64,000 nucleotides of DNA from an uncultured Sulfurimonas sp. GTDB taxonomy: Bacteria > Campylobacterota > Campylobacteria > Campylobacterales > Sulfurimonadaceae. The notes under the pieces were generated by a model. That model saw only the letters and a list, made by a program, of their open reading frames with translations. It searched no databases and had not been told where the DNA came from. The DNA lies in NCBI RefSeq assembly GCF_963662755.1, contig NZ_OY759725.1, positions 1,067,781 through 1,131,780 on the forward strand, written 5' to 3'. Each line of letters starts with the position of its first letter. Positions within the stretch are counted from its first letter, which is position 1. The position numbers and the translations under genes are program-made. Of the stretch, positions 53,416 to 63,202 are shown in pieces.

Positions 53416-55527
53416 ATGACACTTTATAGTACTTACTACTTTAACTCTTCGCAAGCTTTAGCAGATGCTTTGGATGCAAAGAGCAATAAAATCTTTTTTT
53501 ATGATGGTGCTGTTTTAGAAAATGCACCATCAAATTGTATAAATGTTCCTATTTCTAACTTTTTTGATTACTTTTTAAAAACTATACATCCACAGATTTT
53601 TCAACTAAATTTTGATGGAACTGAGTTCTCACAAGATACAAAAGAGCAAATAGCTCAAAGCGTTTCACAAACCATAGATGCAATAAAAAAACAGAAGATG
53701 GAGATTCTCAACACTCTACTAAACAGCGAGATAACTCTCTCAAATATTAATGTAATGATATTTGTTTTTTTACAATTTTGTAGAGACAGCGAAGATTTAA
53801 ATAAAGATATTGTTTTAAAACTTTTAAAGATAACAAATTTTTTAAAAGAAAACAGTGTTTTGATAGATGCTATAAATGTTCAACTATCAAATACACTCTT
53901 ACATTATCTGCAAAAAGATAAATCTATCTTGCATATTCATCTTTATTATTGTGCAAGATATACTCAAGATAGTACTTCATTAGAGATTATAGAAGAAGAT
54001 TATTTTAAAGTTTTAACAAAACACAAGGTTATATTGGAGCTTATAAATAATTTTACTCTCATAAAAACTATATTTCCACAAAGTAGATTTAAAGAGTATA
54101 TTCAAAAAATTTCTACGCAACTCTTTAGTGATGATTTTTTTGAATTGGATATTTTAGAACAAAAAAAACAAATCTTTAAACTTTACTATTTGAGTGTTTT
54201 AAACTATAACAGATGCAGAGAGTACAAAGAGATATATCATGTTCTTTATAGCATCTACACAAAAGCTCTTGAAAAAGAGCAAGATGAGCTCGTCTTTTAT
54301 TTATACACACCTCTTTTAATGTCTTGGGATGAGGATTCCCCTTCGCAAGATGAGCTAAAACTCTTCAATGAACAAGTGGAAAAACCTCTTGAGAGTTTCA
54401 TAAAAAACAAGCTTATAAAAAAATATAACATCAAAAAAAATAAGAAAAAAATAAATAAAAATGAAAAAATAAAAGTAGCTTTTTTAATAGACAGAGTTAT
54501 ACCTTATTCTATCTACAATGTTTATTATGAACTTTTAAAATCACTGAGTGAAAACCCATCTTCTAACTATGAGTTTACGATTTACAATTTAAACTTTATA
54601 GAATCAGGCTCACTTAATGAGACGGTAGATGAACTAAAAAAACTAGGACTAAAGTATGTTGACTTACACAAAGAGTATGTAGGTGATGAGTACCCTTTTT
54701 ATGAGATAATCGACAAAGTAATTCAAGTACGTAACAGACTCATAGAAGATAATACAGACATCCTAATAGGACTAAACTCCCGTCCGGAGTACAATTTCTT
54801 ATTTACAACTAGAACAGCTCCAAAGCAGATTTACTGGAGTCATGGAAATAATGAGTATGACATAGATGCGATTGATAAAAAAATAACTCATGGTTCTCTA
54901 AACAATAGAGAGGATTTTGAGAGATTTAGTATTGAAAATGAAGAAAATAATTACAATCCAGAAATAGATATGGAAGAAGTCAAACAGATAAGAAAAGAGT
55001 ATCCAAGAGATAGTTTTATATTAGGGACTATTGGAAGACTGATAAAAATAGATGATTATGAGTATCTCCAAAGTGTTGCATCTATCATGAAAAAAAATCC
55101 ACAAACTGTATATCTAGCTTGTGGAAGCGGTGAAAAAGAAAATATAAAAAAGAAAGTTGAAAAATTAGGTATAGCAGATAGATTCTTCTTTACTGGTTAT
55201 ATAGATGCTGATGTATATAATTATGTTATAGATTTATGGCTAGAACCTTTTAAAATCTCTAGTGGTGAAAGTTTAAACGAATACATGCATAAAAACAGAC
55301 CATATATTGCATTGTGGAGTGATTGGAGTGAAAAAGACAAACTAGAAGAGTCATATTCATTTGACAAATATGTATGGCCATACTCTGTAGAAAATTATAT
55401 AGATGTTGCCGATGAACTTATAAATGACAAAAAGTTAGTTAAATTTGTACTTGAAAAAAGAAAACCCATTAACGAAAAAATATTAAATAGCGTAGATAGA
55501 ACTTTTTTAGATGTAATAAGCGATTAA
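53416..55527 (+). CDS. large glycosyltransferase-like protein (GT-B C-terminal domain)
   Basis: 703 residues. The N-terminal 340 residues are helical with no clear motif. The C-terminal half reads like a GT-B enzyme: VAFLIDRVIPYSIYNVYYE near 352, TAPKQIYWSHGNNEYD near 470, and the donor-binding side with LGTIGRLIKIDDYEYL near 536 and GSGEKENIKKKVEKLGI near 570. It sits right after fliD, so it may modify flagellin or build a surface glycan. Donor and acceptor are unknown. It ends one base before asnB. Confidence 0.78.
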   Translation: MTLYSTYYFNSSQALADALDAKSNKIFFYDGAVLENAPSNCINVPISNFFDYFLKTIHPQIFQLNFDGTEFSQDTKEQIAQSVSQTIDAIKKQKMEILNTLLNSEITLSNINVMIFVFLQFCRDSEDLNKDIVLKLLKITNFLKENSVLIDAINVQLSNTLLHYLQKDKSILHIHLYYCARYTQDSTSLEIIEEDYFKVLTKHKVILELINNFTLIKTIFPQSRFKEYIQKISTQLFSDDFFELDILEQKKQIFKLYYLSVLNYNRCREYKEIYHVLYSIYTKALEKEQDELVFYLYTPLLMSWDEDSPSQDELKLFNEQVEKPLESFIKNKLIKKYNIKKNKKKINKNEKIKVAFLIDRVIPYSIYNVYYELLKSLSENPSSNYEFTIYNLNFIESGSLNETVDELKKLGLKYVDLHKEYVGDEYPFYEIIDKVIQVRNRLIEDNTDILIGLNSRPEYNFLFTTRTAPKQIYWSHGNNEYDIDAIDKKITHGSLNNREDFERFSIENEENNYNPEIDMEEVKQIRKEYPRDSFILGTIGRLIKIDDYEYLQSVASIMKKNPQTVYLACGSGEKENIKKKVEKLGIADRFFFTGYIDADVYNYVIDLWLEPFKISSGESLNEYMHKNRPYIALWSDWSEKDKLEESYSFDKYVWPYSVENYIDVADELINDKKLVKFVLEKRKPINEKILNSVDRTFLDVISD

Positions 55528-55528
55528 C

Positions 55529-57496
55529 ATGTGTGGTGTTGTTGGTGTAGTTTCATTAAAAAAGCCTTCTATAAATATCAGATATAGTCAAAACATCGTT
55601 AAAAAACTGCATCATAGAGGACCTGATGGTAGTGGTTCATGTTTTTTTCATACTGGATGTCGCCACTCTAAAAATATTTCTTTTTTTAAAACTTTTGAAC
55701 AAAAGATAAATTTAAACGAACTTACTCGGCATGATTGGGATCTGTTTTTTGGTCATACTAGACTCTCTATCCAAGATTTGAGTGTAGATGCTAACCAACC
55801 TATGAGTGATTTATCTCAAAATATTTGGATTACATATAATGGTGAAATATACAACTTTAAAGAACTCAGAAAAGAACTTGAAAAATGTGGACATAGATTT
55901 AAATCAAATAGTGATACGGAAGTAATTATCTACGCCTACGTAGAATGGGGCATAGAATGTATTAAAAAATTTAATGGAATGTTTGCTTTTGCTCTATACG
56001 ACAACTTTAAAAAAGAGCTATATTTAGTGCGAGACAGATATGGAATCAAGCCTCTTTACTATACACTTAATGATGATGGTACATTGATTTTTGCAAGTGA
56101 GACAAAATCCATTTTAGAGTATAAAGAGTATGACTATAAAATTGATAAAACTGCTTTAGTTGAGTACTTTACTTTTCAAAATATATTTACAGATAAAACA
56201 TTTCATGAAAACATAAAACTTCTTCCTGCTGGAAACTACATAAAGATAAACCTAAGAGCAGATACTCAAAAAATACAAACTAAGCAGTATTGGGATTTTG
56301 ATTTTACAAAGCCTCTTAAATTAAAAGATGAAAGAGAGTACACAGAAGAACTTGATAGACTCTTCACACAAGCCGTAAATAGACAGCTTGTAAGCGATGT
56401 AGAAGTCGGGAGCTACTTAAGCGGAGGAATTGACAGCGGATCAATTACCGCCATTGCATCTAAGAGCATCTCCAATCTAAAGACTTTTACCGTAGGTTTT
56501 GATTTAAACAGTGCAAGCGGTTTAGAACTTGCTTTTGATGAGAGACAAAAAGCAGAGTATATGTCATATTTGTTTAAAACTGAACACTATGAGATGGTTT
56601 TAAAGTCAGGAGATATGGAAAAGTGCCTAAATGATTTTACTTACCATCTTGAAGAGCCTCGTGTAGGGCAGAGTTATCCAAACTATTACGCTAGTAAACT
56701 TGCTAGTAAATTTGTTAAAGTAGTTTTAGCAGGAACGGGGAGTGATGAACTTTTTGCAGGTTATCCATGGAGATATTACAGAGCTGTAAACAATGTTGAT
56801 TTTAATGAGTACATTGATAAATACTACCATTTTTGGCAAAGACTTATCCCTAACAAAGAGATTCACAAAGTTTTTGAACCTATCTGGGGAGATGTAAAAG
56901 ATGTTTGGACTAGAGATATATTTTCTGATGTATTTAAAAAACATAGTGACAGACTGACATCTCCAGAGGATTATATAAATCATTCACTTTACTTTGAAGC
57001 AAAAACATTTTTACATGGACTACTTGTTGTCGAGGACAAACTCTCTATGGCACATTCACTAGAGACTAGAGTTCCTTTTTTAGATAATGACTTAGTTGAT
57101 TTTGCTCAACAAATACCGATAAATTTGAAATTATCAGATTTAAAAAATTATCACAAGCTAAATGAAAACCTAAGTGGAAATAAAAAAAACAGATATTTTC
57201 AAGAACACTCTGGAGGAAAAAGTATTTTGAGGGATATGATGAGCAGATATGTTCCAAAAAAAGTTTCCCAGATGAAAAAACAAGGTTTTTCAAGCCCTGA
57301 TGAAAGTTGGTTTAAAGGAGAAAGCATAGATTTTGTCAGATCAAAATTATTCAATAAAAATGCTAATATTTACAAATACTTGGACTATGGGCTATCAACA
57401 GATATAACAAACAGTCATTTAAATGCAAAAGAAAATAAAAGACTCTTTATCTGGTCTTTGCTAAACTTTCAACAGTGGTGTGAAATCTATGAATAA
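55529..57496 (+). CDS. asnB: asparagine synthase (glutamine-hydrolysing) family protein
   Basis: 655 residues. The glutaminase domain starts with Cys2 in MCGVVGVVSL and has HHRGPDGSG, NGEIYNF and SDTEV. The synthetase domain carries the PPi loop YLSGGIDSGSI near 294. The place inside a glycan operon suggests a sugar- or lipid-amidating role, as for many AsnB paralogues in surface polysaccharide clusters, rather than asparagine supply. Both catalytic domains are intact. Confidence 0.88.
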   Translation: MCGVVGVVSLKKPSINIRYSQNIVKKLHHRGPDGSGSCFFHTGCRHSKNISFFKTFEQKINLNELTRHDWDLFFGHTRLSIQDLSVDANQPMSDLSQNIWITYNGEIYNFKELRKELEKCGHRFKSNSDTEVIIYAYVEWGIECIKKFNGMFAFALYDNFKKELYLVRDRYGIKPLYYTLNDDGTLIFASETKSILEYKEYDYKIDKTALVEYFTFQNIFTDKTFHENIKLLPAGNYIKINLRADTQKIQTKQYWDFDFTKPLKLKDEREYTEELDRLFTQAVNRQLVSDVEVGSYLSGGIDSGSITAIASKSISNLKTFTVGFDLNSASGLELAFDERQKAEYMSYLFKTEHYEMVLKSGDMEKCLNDFTYHLEEPRVGQSYPNYYASKLASKFVKVVLAGTGSDELFAGYPWRYYRAVNNVDFNEYIDKYYHFWQRLIPNKEIHKVFEPIWGDVKDVWTRDIFSDVFKKHSDRLTSPEDYINHSLYFEAKTFLHGLLVVEDKLSMAHSLETRVPFLDNDLVDFAQQIPINLKLSDLKNYHKLNENLSGNKKNRYFQEHSGGKSILRDMMSRYVPKKVSQMKKQGFSSPDESWFKGESIDFVRSKLFNKNANIYKYLDYGLSTDITNSHLNAKENKRLFIWSLLNFQQWCEIYE

Positions 57497-58283
57497 AATA
57501 AATTTTGCCTTTTTTGGCTCGACAAGTTATAGCAAAAAGCTACTTGAAGCTTTGATTGAAAATGATTATATTCCAAGTGTGATTTTTTCTATACCAAAAG
57601 AGTTTGGAATCTCTTACGCTAAAGAAAAAATAATAAATAGTAATTTTGCAGATTTAAGTGAGCTGGCAACTAAGTATAATATCCCATACTATGAAGTGGA
57701 TTCATCTAATGGTAAAAGAATACAAGAGTATAAACAAGTTCTCCAAGAGTTAAAATTAGATTTAATTTTGGTTCTTGGTTGGTACTATATGCTGCCAAAA
57801 GAAATCAGAGACTTAAGTAAAAACGGAGCTTGGGGAATTCATGCTTCACTTCTACCAGATTATGCTGGTGGGGCACCTTTAAATTGGGCTATTATAAACG
57901 GAGAAAAAAAAAGCGGTGTTACTCTTTTTAAATTTGATGAGGGAATAGATAGCGGAGACATTATTAAACAACAAGCGTTTGATATTGCATATACCGATAG
58001 TATAAAAGAAGTATATGAAAAAGCTTATCTGGCTTCAAAAGATGTTTTACTGAATGTTTTAAAAAATATACAAAACATAAGCTATAAGCCTCAAGATTTA
58101 AAACAACAAAAAATATATCCACAAAGAAAACCTCTTGATGGTAAAATAAATTTAGATATGAGTTCTCATGAATTATATAATTTTATTCGTGCTCAATCTT
58201 CACCATACCCAGGTGCTTATATAGTTACCTCGGATAATAAAAAATTGATTATAGAAAAGGCAAGAATTGAAGAAAATATTTGA
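57489..58283 (+). CDS. formyltransferase-like protein (sugar N-formyltransferase candidate)
   Basis: 264 residues of the methionyl-tRNA / sugar formyltransferase fold. The active-site pattern is HASLLPDYAGGAPLNWAI near 117-134, with the catalytic aspartate in FDEGIDSGDI near 147. The cluster setting favours N-formylation of an amino sugar with 10-formyl-THF over tRNA modification. The start is ATG at 57489, overlapping asnB by eight bases; a GTG three codons earlier is possible. It overlaps the next gene by 17 bases. Confidence 0.82.
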   Translation: MNKINFAFFGSTSYSKKLLEALIENDYIPSVIFSIPKEFGISYAKEKIINSNFADLSELATKYNIPYYEVDSSNGKRIQEYKQVLQELKLDLILVLGWYYMLPKEIRDLSKNGAWGIHASLLPDYAGGAPLNWAIINGEKKSGVTLFKFDEGIDSGDIIKQQAFDIAYTDSIKEVYEKAYLASKDVLLNVLKNIQNISYKPQDLKQQKIYPQRKPLDGKINLDMSSHELYNFIRAQSSPYPGAYIVTSDNKKLIIEKARIEENI

Positions 58284-59244
58284 AAATATATTTACATCTA
58301 AATATATTATAGACAAAAATATAATTAAACCACTCAATTCAAAGTTTAAAGAAGATACAAAAAACAGCCTTCAAACAAACAAAAGCTTTAGTGAAAAGTG
58401 GAAGAAATATGAATCCTCACAACATAAGGACAGTTTTTATGAAATGCAAAAAGAGTGGTATTTAAAGCTATATGGATTTGAAACTATAAAAGAATTTACT
58501 GAATTTCTGCAATCAAAAAAAATTATTTTTGATGCTGGATGCGGATTGGGTTTCAAAGCAAAATGGTTTGCTGATTTGGCTCCAAAATCAACAATAATAG
58601 CAATGGATTATTCAGATGCAATTGATATAGCTTCAAAGAATTATCAAGATGTCTCAAATCTTTTTTTCATAAGAGGGGATATAGCTAGTTTGCCTTTTAA
58701 AGATAATAGTATTGATTATATTTCTTGCGACCAAGTAATTATGCACACCAAAAATCCAGAAGATACATTTAAAGAGTTGACAAGAGTTTTAAATAAATCA
58801 GGTGATTTTGCTTGTTATGTTTATGCTAAAAAAGCACTCCCTAGAGAATTATTGGACAATTACTTTAGAGAACAAACAAAAAGTATTAATGATAAAGATA
58901 TGTGGGAAATGTCTGAACAATTAACTCAATTGGGAAAAGTTTTAAGTGAATTAAATATTAGTGTTGATTTTCCAGACATACCGCTCTTAGGCATAAAAGG
59001 CGGGAAACAGGATCTACAAAGATTTATTTACTGGAATTTTTTAAAATGTTTTTGGAATGATGATTTAGGATATGATACATCTCTGGTAACAAATTATGAC
59101 TGGTATTCACCCTCAAATGCAAAAAGATATAGTGAGAGTGAATTTAAACAATTAATAGCGCTGCATAGCTTAACAATAAAATACTTTCATTCAGAAGAAG
59201 CTTGCTATAGCGGAAGATTTAAAAAAGAAAAAAGAGTAAAATGA
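58267..59244 (+). CDS. SAM-dependent methyltransferase
   Basis: 325 residues of the class I methyltransferase fold. Motif I is IFDAGCGLGFKAKWF near 91-105. The acidic end of strand 2 is in AMDYSDAI, and SCDQVIMHTKNPEDTFKEL follows near 155. The TTG start at 58267 overlaps the formyltransferase; AAAAGGCAAG precedes it. There is a long N-terminal extension of about 85 residues. It probably methylates a sugar or glycolipid in this pathway. Confidence 0.82.
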   Translation: MKKIFENIFTSKYIIDKNIIKPLNSKFKEDTKNSLQTNKSFSEKWKKYESSQHKDSFYEMQKEWYLKLYGFETIKEFTEFLQSKKIIFDAGCGLGFKAKWFADLAPKSTIIAMDYSDAIDIASKNYQDVSNLFFIRGDIASLPFKDNSIDYISCDQVIMHTKNPEDTFKELTRVLNKSGDFACYVYAKKALPRELLDNYFREQTKSINDKDMWEMSEQLTQLGKVLSELNISVDFPDIPLLGIKGGKQDLQRFIYWNFLKCFWNDDLGYDTSLVTNYDWYSPSNAKRYSESEFKQLIALHSLTIKYFHSEEACYSGRFKKEKRVK

Positions 59245-60104
59245 AATATTTAGAAATTGATAAAAATATAAATTATAGAAATTTTGGTTATATTCCTACA
59301 GGTAGGACTAAGATCGATATTATTGGAAAATTATTTGGATTTAAAAATCTATATAAAAGACTTCAAGCAAAAGATACTATCAACTTTATGGATATTAAAA
59401 ATGATGAGCGTATTTTAGATTATGGGTGTGGTGCCGGTTATTTTAGCATTGAGTTTGCAAAAGTTGCAAAAAACGTAGTTGCAATAGATATTAGTGACTT
59501 TATAACAAAAATAAAAGTACCTGATAGCCTAAAAGACAAACTTACTTTCACTTTGGTTAGTGATGTAAAACTTCCTTTTGAAGATTCTAGTTTTGATATT
59601 ATCTATATGAGTGAAGTATTGCCTATGATAGCCGATCCTAAAGAGTTTTTATCTGAAGCTAAAAGAGTTCTAAGCAAAAACGGCAAAATAATTATATCAA
59701 ATGGTGCTGGTCATCCAAAGATTAGGGAGTATTTTACTAAACGTAGCGGTTTTTTATGGAATTATACAAATGCAAGATATAAGCACAAAATACCAAATAG
59801 TTATCAGGATTACGAAAATATACTCCAAAAATCTTTTAAAACGGCTCAATCTAAATTTTTACTTTTAGAAGATATTGAAGATATGCTAAACGAACTAAAC
59901 ATGATTGCTACAAAAGTGGAACATACACCAAAAAATTTAGCTGGGTCTTTTTTTTCTTGGACACAATATTTGAACTATTTGAAAAATGGAGAAACATACG
60001 CACAACACAGATTTATAGTAAAATATTTTTTATTGTCTTTTTTAAGTCTGTTTGAATCAAAAAAACATTTTGGTGGGTTATTAATTGAAGCAAAAAGAAA
60101 ATAG
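59241..60104 (+). CDS. SAM-dependent methyltransferase
   Basis: 287 residues. Motif I is ILDYGCGAGYFSIEF near 55-69, VAIDISDF follows near 79 and the post-motif region is YMSEVLPMIADPKEFL. It overlaps the previous gene by four bases (ATGA) and the following one by 20. It is a second methyltransferase in the row and not a close copy of the first. The target is unknown. Confidence 0.82.
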   Translation: MKYLEIDKNINYRNFGYIPTGRTKIDIIGKLFGFKNLYKRLQAKDTINFMDIKNDERILDYGCGAGYFSIEFAKVAKNVVAIDISDFITKIKVPDSLKDKLTFTLVSDVKLPFEDSSFDIIYMSEVLPMIADPKEFLSEAKRVLSKNGKIIISNGAGHPKIREYFTKRSGFLWNYTNARYKHKIPNSYQDYENILQKSFKTAQSKFLLLEDIEDMLNELNMIATKVEHTPKNLAGSFFSWTQYLNYLKNGETYAQHRFIVKYFLLSFLSLFESKKHFGGLLIEAKRK

Positions 60105-60768
60105 AGTATATGCCCCATTTAATATAAGCATCTATGATAATCTTATATCAGAGATAAAATCGGCATACATTATACTGGACTATCCAACAACTTTTGAGTA
60201 CACCAAAAATATAAATTTTTTACTTAGACATGACATTGATACGCTTGAATGTATAGAATCGTTTGAATATCTTTTAGAAATTGATAAAAAGCATAATATT
60301 AAAAGCGGTGTTTATTTTAGAGTAGATAATAAAGAGTACGACCTTAGTGATTATAAAGATAAAGTACTTAAGTATAAAAACGCCGGCTTTGAAATAGGAC
60401 TGCATACCGTATGTTACGTAGAAGATGATTACAAAAAAAGATTTTTTGACGAGCTTGATGATTTTAAAAAAGCATTAGGTTTTAAAGCATCTTCTTTTAC
60501 TGTACATGGACTTGGTGAATACAAGCTTGAGAATAGAAACCTCTTTTATGATGATGTAACAAAGGCTGGTTTGGATAAGTATAATATGACTTTTTCAGAT
60601 TGTTGCAGAAAATATATGGTTTATGATAAATATATTATTGACTGTAATTTTGATGAACAACTACAGCAAAGATACATAAACGATGATTGGTTTGATTTAA
60701 AAAATAGGTTATCAAACGAACACACAATATTGGTTATGACTCATCCTTGCTACTGGACAAATAAGTGA
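60085..60768 (+). CDS. polysaccharide-deacetylase-like protein
   Basis: 227 residues. It has LLRHDIDTLE near 46-55, like the first metal motif of NodB-type deacetylases, GFEIGLHTVCY near 110 with a histidine in the second motif place, and VMTHPCYWTN at the end. It could remove an acetyl group from an amino sugar before another group is added, for example by the formyltransferase here. The start is TTG at 60085, overlapping the methyltransferase stop. Likeness to the family is partial. Confidence 0.72.
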   Translation: MKQKENRVYAPFNISIYDNLISEIKSAYIILDYPTTFEYTKNINFLLRHDIDTLECIESFEYLLEIDKKHNIKSGVYFRVDNKEYDLSDYKDKVLKYKNAGFEIGLHTVCYVEDDYKKRFFDELDDFKKALGFKASSFTVHGLGEYKLENRNLFYDDVTKAGLDKYNMTFSDCCRKYMVYDKYIIDCNFDEQLQQRYINDDWFDLKNRLSNEHTILVMTHPCYWTNK

Positions 60769-62285
60769 TTGAAATTGCAATTCTTTTTGTAGCGTTTTTT
60801 TTAAGGTTACTTCCAAGAATCATCTTAAAAAACTCTTGGAACTCAGACACTTATTTTCATGTGGCCACATCAAGAATGATTAGAAAAAACAATCATAAAA
60901 TCCCAATTACAAAAGATATATTTTCACTAAAAAACGAAATAGATTATCCATGGTTATTTCATTGGTTTTTATCATTTGTTCCTAACAACAAAATATATTT
61001 AGCTGAAAAGACCATTTCTCCTTTTTTAGACACTTTACATGTAGCAATTGCAATGCTATTTACAAAGACATTATTTGTAGATACTTCATATGAAAACATA
61101 TATCTTATGGTTGGTATTTTAATAGCTACATCACCATCTTTTTTAAAAGTCGGAATTGGACCAAGAGCTTATAATGCAACTCCGAGAGTCTTTTCACAGC
61201 TACTCTTTATCCTGTCGTTTTCTGCCATAGTCCTTTATTATCATACAGGTAATATTTGGTATTTACCACTTAGCATAATATTTTCTGCCGCTATCTTTTT
61301 ATCTAGCAAGTTTGGTATTCAAATTTTATTTTTACTCTCTAGCGTATTGCTGTTTTTTGGATATGTTGTACCTTTTATAGTTATGATTATAGGATTTTTA
61401 TTTTCTTTGTTGTTATTTCGCAAACATATAATTTTAATCTTAAAAAATCATTTTATTAGCATGCATTATTACTCTACTACTTTATTAGAAAACTTTTATG
61501 GTCTTTTAGAACAAAAAGCCTGTATAAAATGCTATTTTAAAAGAGTTAAAACCAATTTATTTACTCCAAAATTTTTTAACTGGTTCTTTATGGAACAAAA
61601 TCCATGGCATATACTTTTATTTTTTATGCCACAAGTTTTGTTTATACTTTTTTTTAAGTTTAACGTAAACAGTAGTACTGAGCTTATATATGATATCTTT
61701 TTGGCATCATTTATTATATTTGTATTGGTTTCATTTAAATATTTTGCTTTTATCGGTGAGGCAGAAAGATATTTAGAACATACCGTGTTGTTTCAATACA
61801 TACTCTTTAGCATATATTTGACAGATAAAAATACAGATTTGCTTTTTGCGATTATCTTTATTCATTTTACGTATTACACCCAATTTATAAGACTATTTGT
61901 TAAATATGGAAAAAAATCACAAAATATGCCAAAAAAACTTTTCCCACTTTTGGATAAGATAGATAAAGAAGGGGCTCTTATTTTTCCATTAGGTTCTTAT
62001 GCATGGCCGCTCTTTTATTATCTTAAAAAAGCACAGATTTGTTTTCCTTCTTCTGGATGGAATACGGTTATAAAAGAAAAAGAGCTAGAGTTGCTCATTG
62101 GCAACTATCCATATCCTGGTACAAATATTTCTAATTTAGTTCATATATATAATATTGACTACATAGTAACTGACAAAAATTCATATGACAATTACAAAAA
62201 GTTGGTACCTGCTTCTAATCATGATAAACTAACTCTCTTATTTGAAACAGATGAGTTTTTAATTTTACAAAATGAGGATGACTAA
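60765..62285 (+). CDS. multi-pass membrane protein, GT-C-like
   Basis: 506 residues with about ten membrane helices and a soluble C-terminus (about 385-506). Near the N-terminus NSDTYFHVATSRMIRKN places an acidic residue after the first helix, as in GT-C lipid-linked sugar transferases. The start is GTG at 60765, overlapping the previous stop (GTGA). It could transfer a sugar from a polyprenyl carrier at the outer face of the inner membrane. This is inferred from topology and place. Confidence 0.62.
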   Translation: MIEIAILFVAFFLRLLPRIILKNSWNSDTYFHVATSRMIRKNNHKIPITKDIFSLKNEIDYPWLFHWFLSFVPNNKIYLAEKTISPFLDTLHVAIAMLFTKTLFVDTSYENIYLMVGILIATSPSFLKVGIGPRAYNATPRVFSQLLFILSFSAIVLYYHTGNIWYLPLSIIFSAAIFLSSKFGIQILFLLSSVLLFFGYVVPFIVMIIGFLFSLLLFRKHIILILKNHFISMHYYSTTLLENFYGLLEQKACIKCYFKRVKTNLFTPKFFNWFFMEQNPWHILLFFMPQVLFILFFKFNVNSSTELIYDIFLASFIIFVLVSFKYFAFIGEAERYLEHTVLFQYILFSIYLTDKNTDLLFAIIFIHFTYYTQFIRLFVKYGKKSQNMPKKLFPLLDKIDKEGALIFPLGSYAWPLFYYLKKAQICFPSSGWNTVIKEKELELLIGNYPYPGTNISNLVHIYNIDYIVTDKNSYDNYKKLVPASNHDKLTLLFETDEFLILQNEDD

Positions 62286-62287
62286 GC

Positions 62288-63202
62288 ATGTTAGATCAAA
62301 GAACTTTATGCCCTGTCTGCGATTCAAAAGAGTCTCATCTTCTTCGTAAATTTAAATATGAAAAACTTTATGATTTTTTTGCTATTTATGATGGTTTCAA
62401 CAAAAATGACTTTGATTCTATAAAAGGTAAATACTATACATTATTACAATGTAAAGATTGCCGACATATTTATCAGGTTATGGTTCCAAATGAAAATTTC
62501 TCATATACTTTATATGAAAAATGGATAAATTCAGACACTTCATATAAGTATCAAAAAAGCAAGTACAATAGCAGATTTTTTAATATCTTACAGTATGAAA
62601 TAAATATACTTTTTCATCATTTTGGCAGAGACCCATCAACCATAAAAATTCTAGATTTTGGTGCGGGTTGGGGTGATTTTGCAATTTTAGCCAAAGCACA
62701 CGGTTTTGATGTGTATGCTGCAGAATTATCAGATGCTCGTCTTAAAAACTTGCAAAAGAACAACATAAAAGTAATTTCACTTCAAGAGTGTGACATAGAG
62801 TTTGATTATATAAGAAGCGATCAGGTTTTTGAGCACTTAGGCAATCCAAAAGTAGTGCTACAACAACTAAAAGATCTTTTACACACAGATGGTATACTTA
62901 GAATTACCGTGCCAAATAGTGATGGATTTGAGACTTTACTATCAAAAACAGATGAAAATGAAAAGTTAGATTTTCAAGGCAAGTTCAATGCAATATTTCC
63001 TCTTGAGCATCTAAACTGTTTTAATCCAAAAAACTTAGAACTTATGGCAAATAAAGTTAATCTAAAAAAATATAAATTTCCATTAAAAACAGAGTATGCT
63101 TCATCCACAAATTGGGCTATAAAAAATATCTTAAGTAACTTGTATAAACCTATAATAAATAGATATTTAAAAGATAAAAACAATATGTGCTTTAAAAAAT
63201 GA
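62288..63202 (+). CDS. methyltransferase with N-terminal zinc-binding motif
   Basis: 304 residues. Two CxxC pairs near the N-terminus (CPVCDS at about 8 and CKDC at about 56) resemble the zinc-binding part of sugar C-methyltransferases. A class I methyltransferase domain follows with ILDFGAGWGDFAILA near 117-131 and RSDQVFEHLGNPK near 176. It is shorter than full sugar C-methyltransferases (about 400). It overlaps the next start by four bases. Confidence 0.82.
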   Translation: MLDQRTLCPVCDSKESHLLRKFKYEKLYDFFAIYDGFNKNDFDSIKGKYYTLLQCKDCRHIYQVMVPNENFSYTLYEKWINSDTSYKYQKSKYNSRFFNILQYEINILFHHFGRDPSTIKILDFGAGWGDFAILAKAHGFDVYAAELSDARLKNLQKNNIKVISLQECDIEFDYIRSDQVFEHLGNPKVVLQQLKDLLHTDGILRITVPNSDGFETLLSKTDENEKLDFQGKFNAIFPLEHLNCFNPKNLELMANKVNLKKYKFPLKTEYASSTNWAIKNILSNLYKPIINRYLKDKNNMCFKK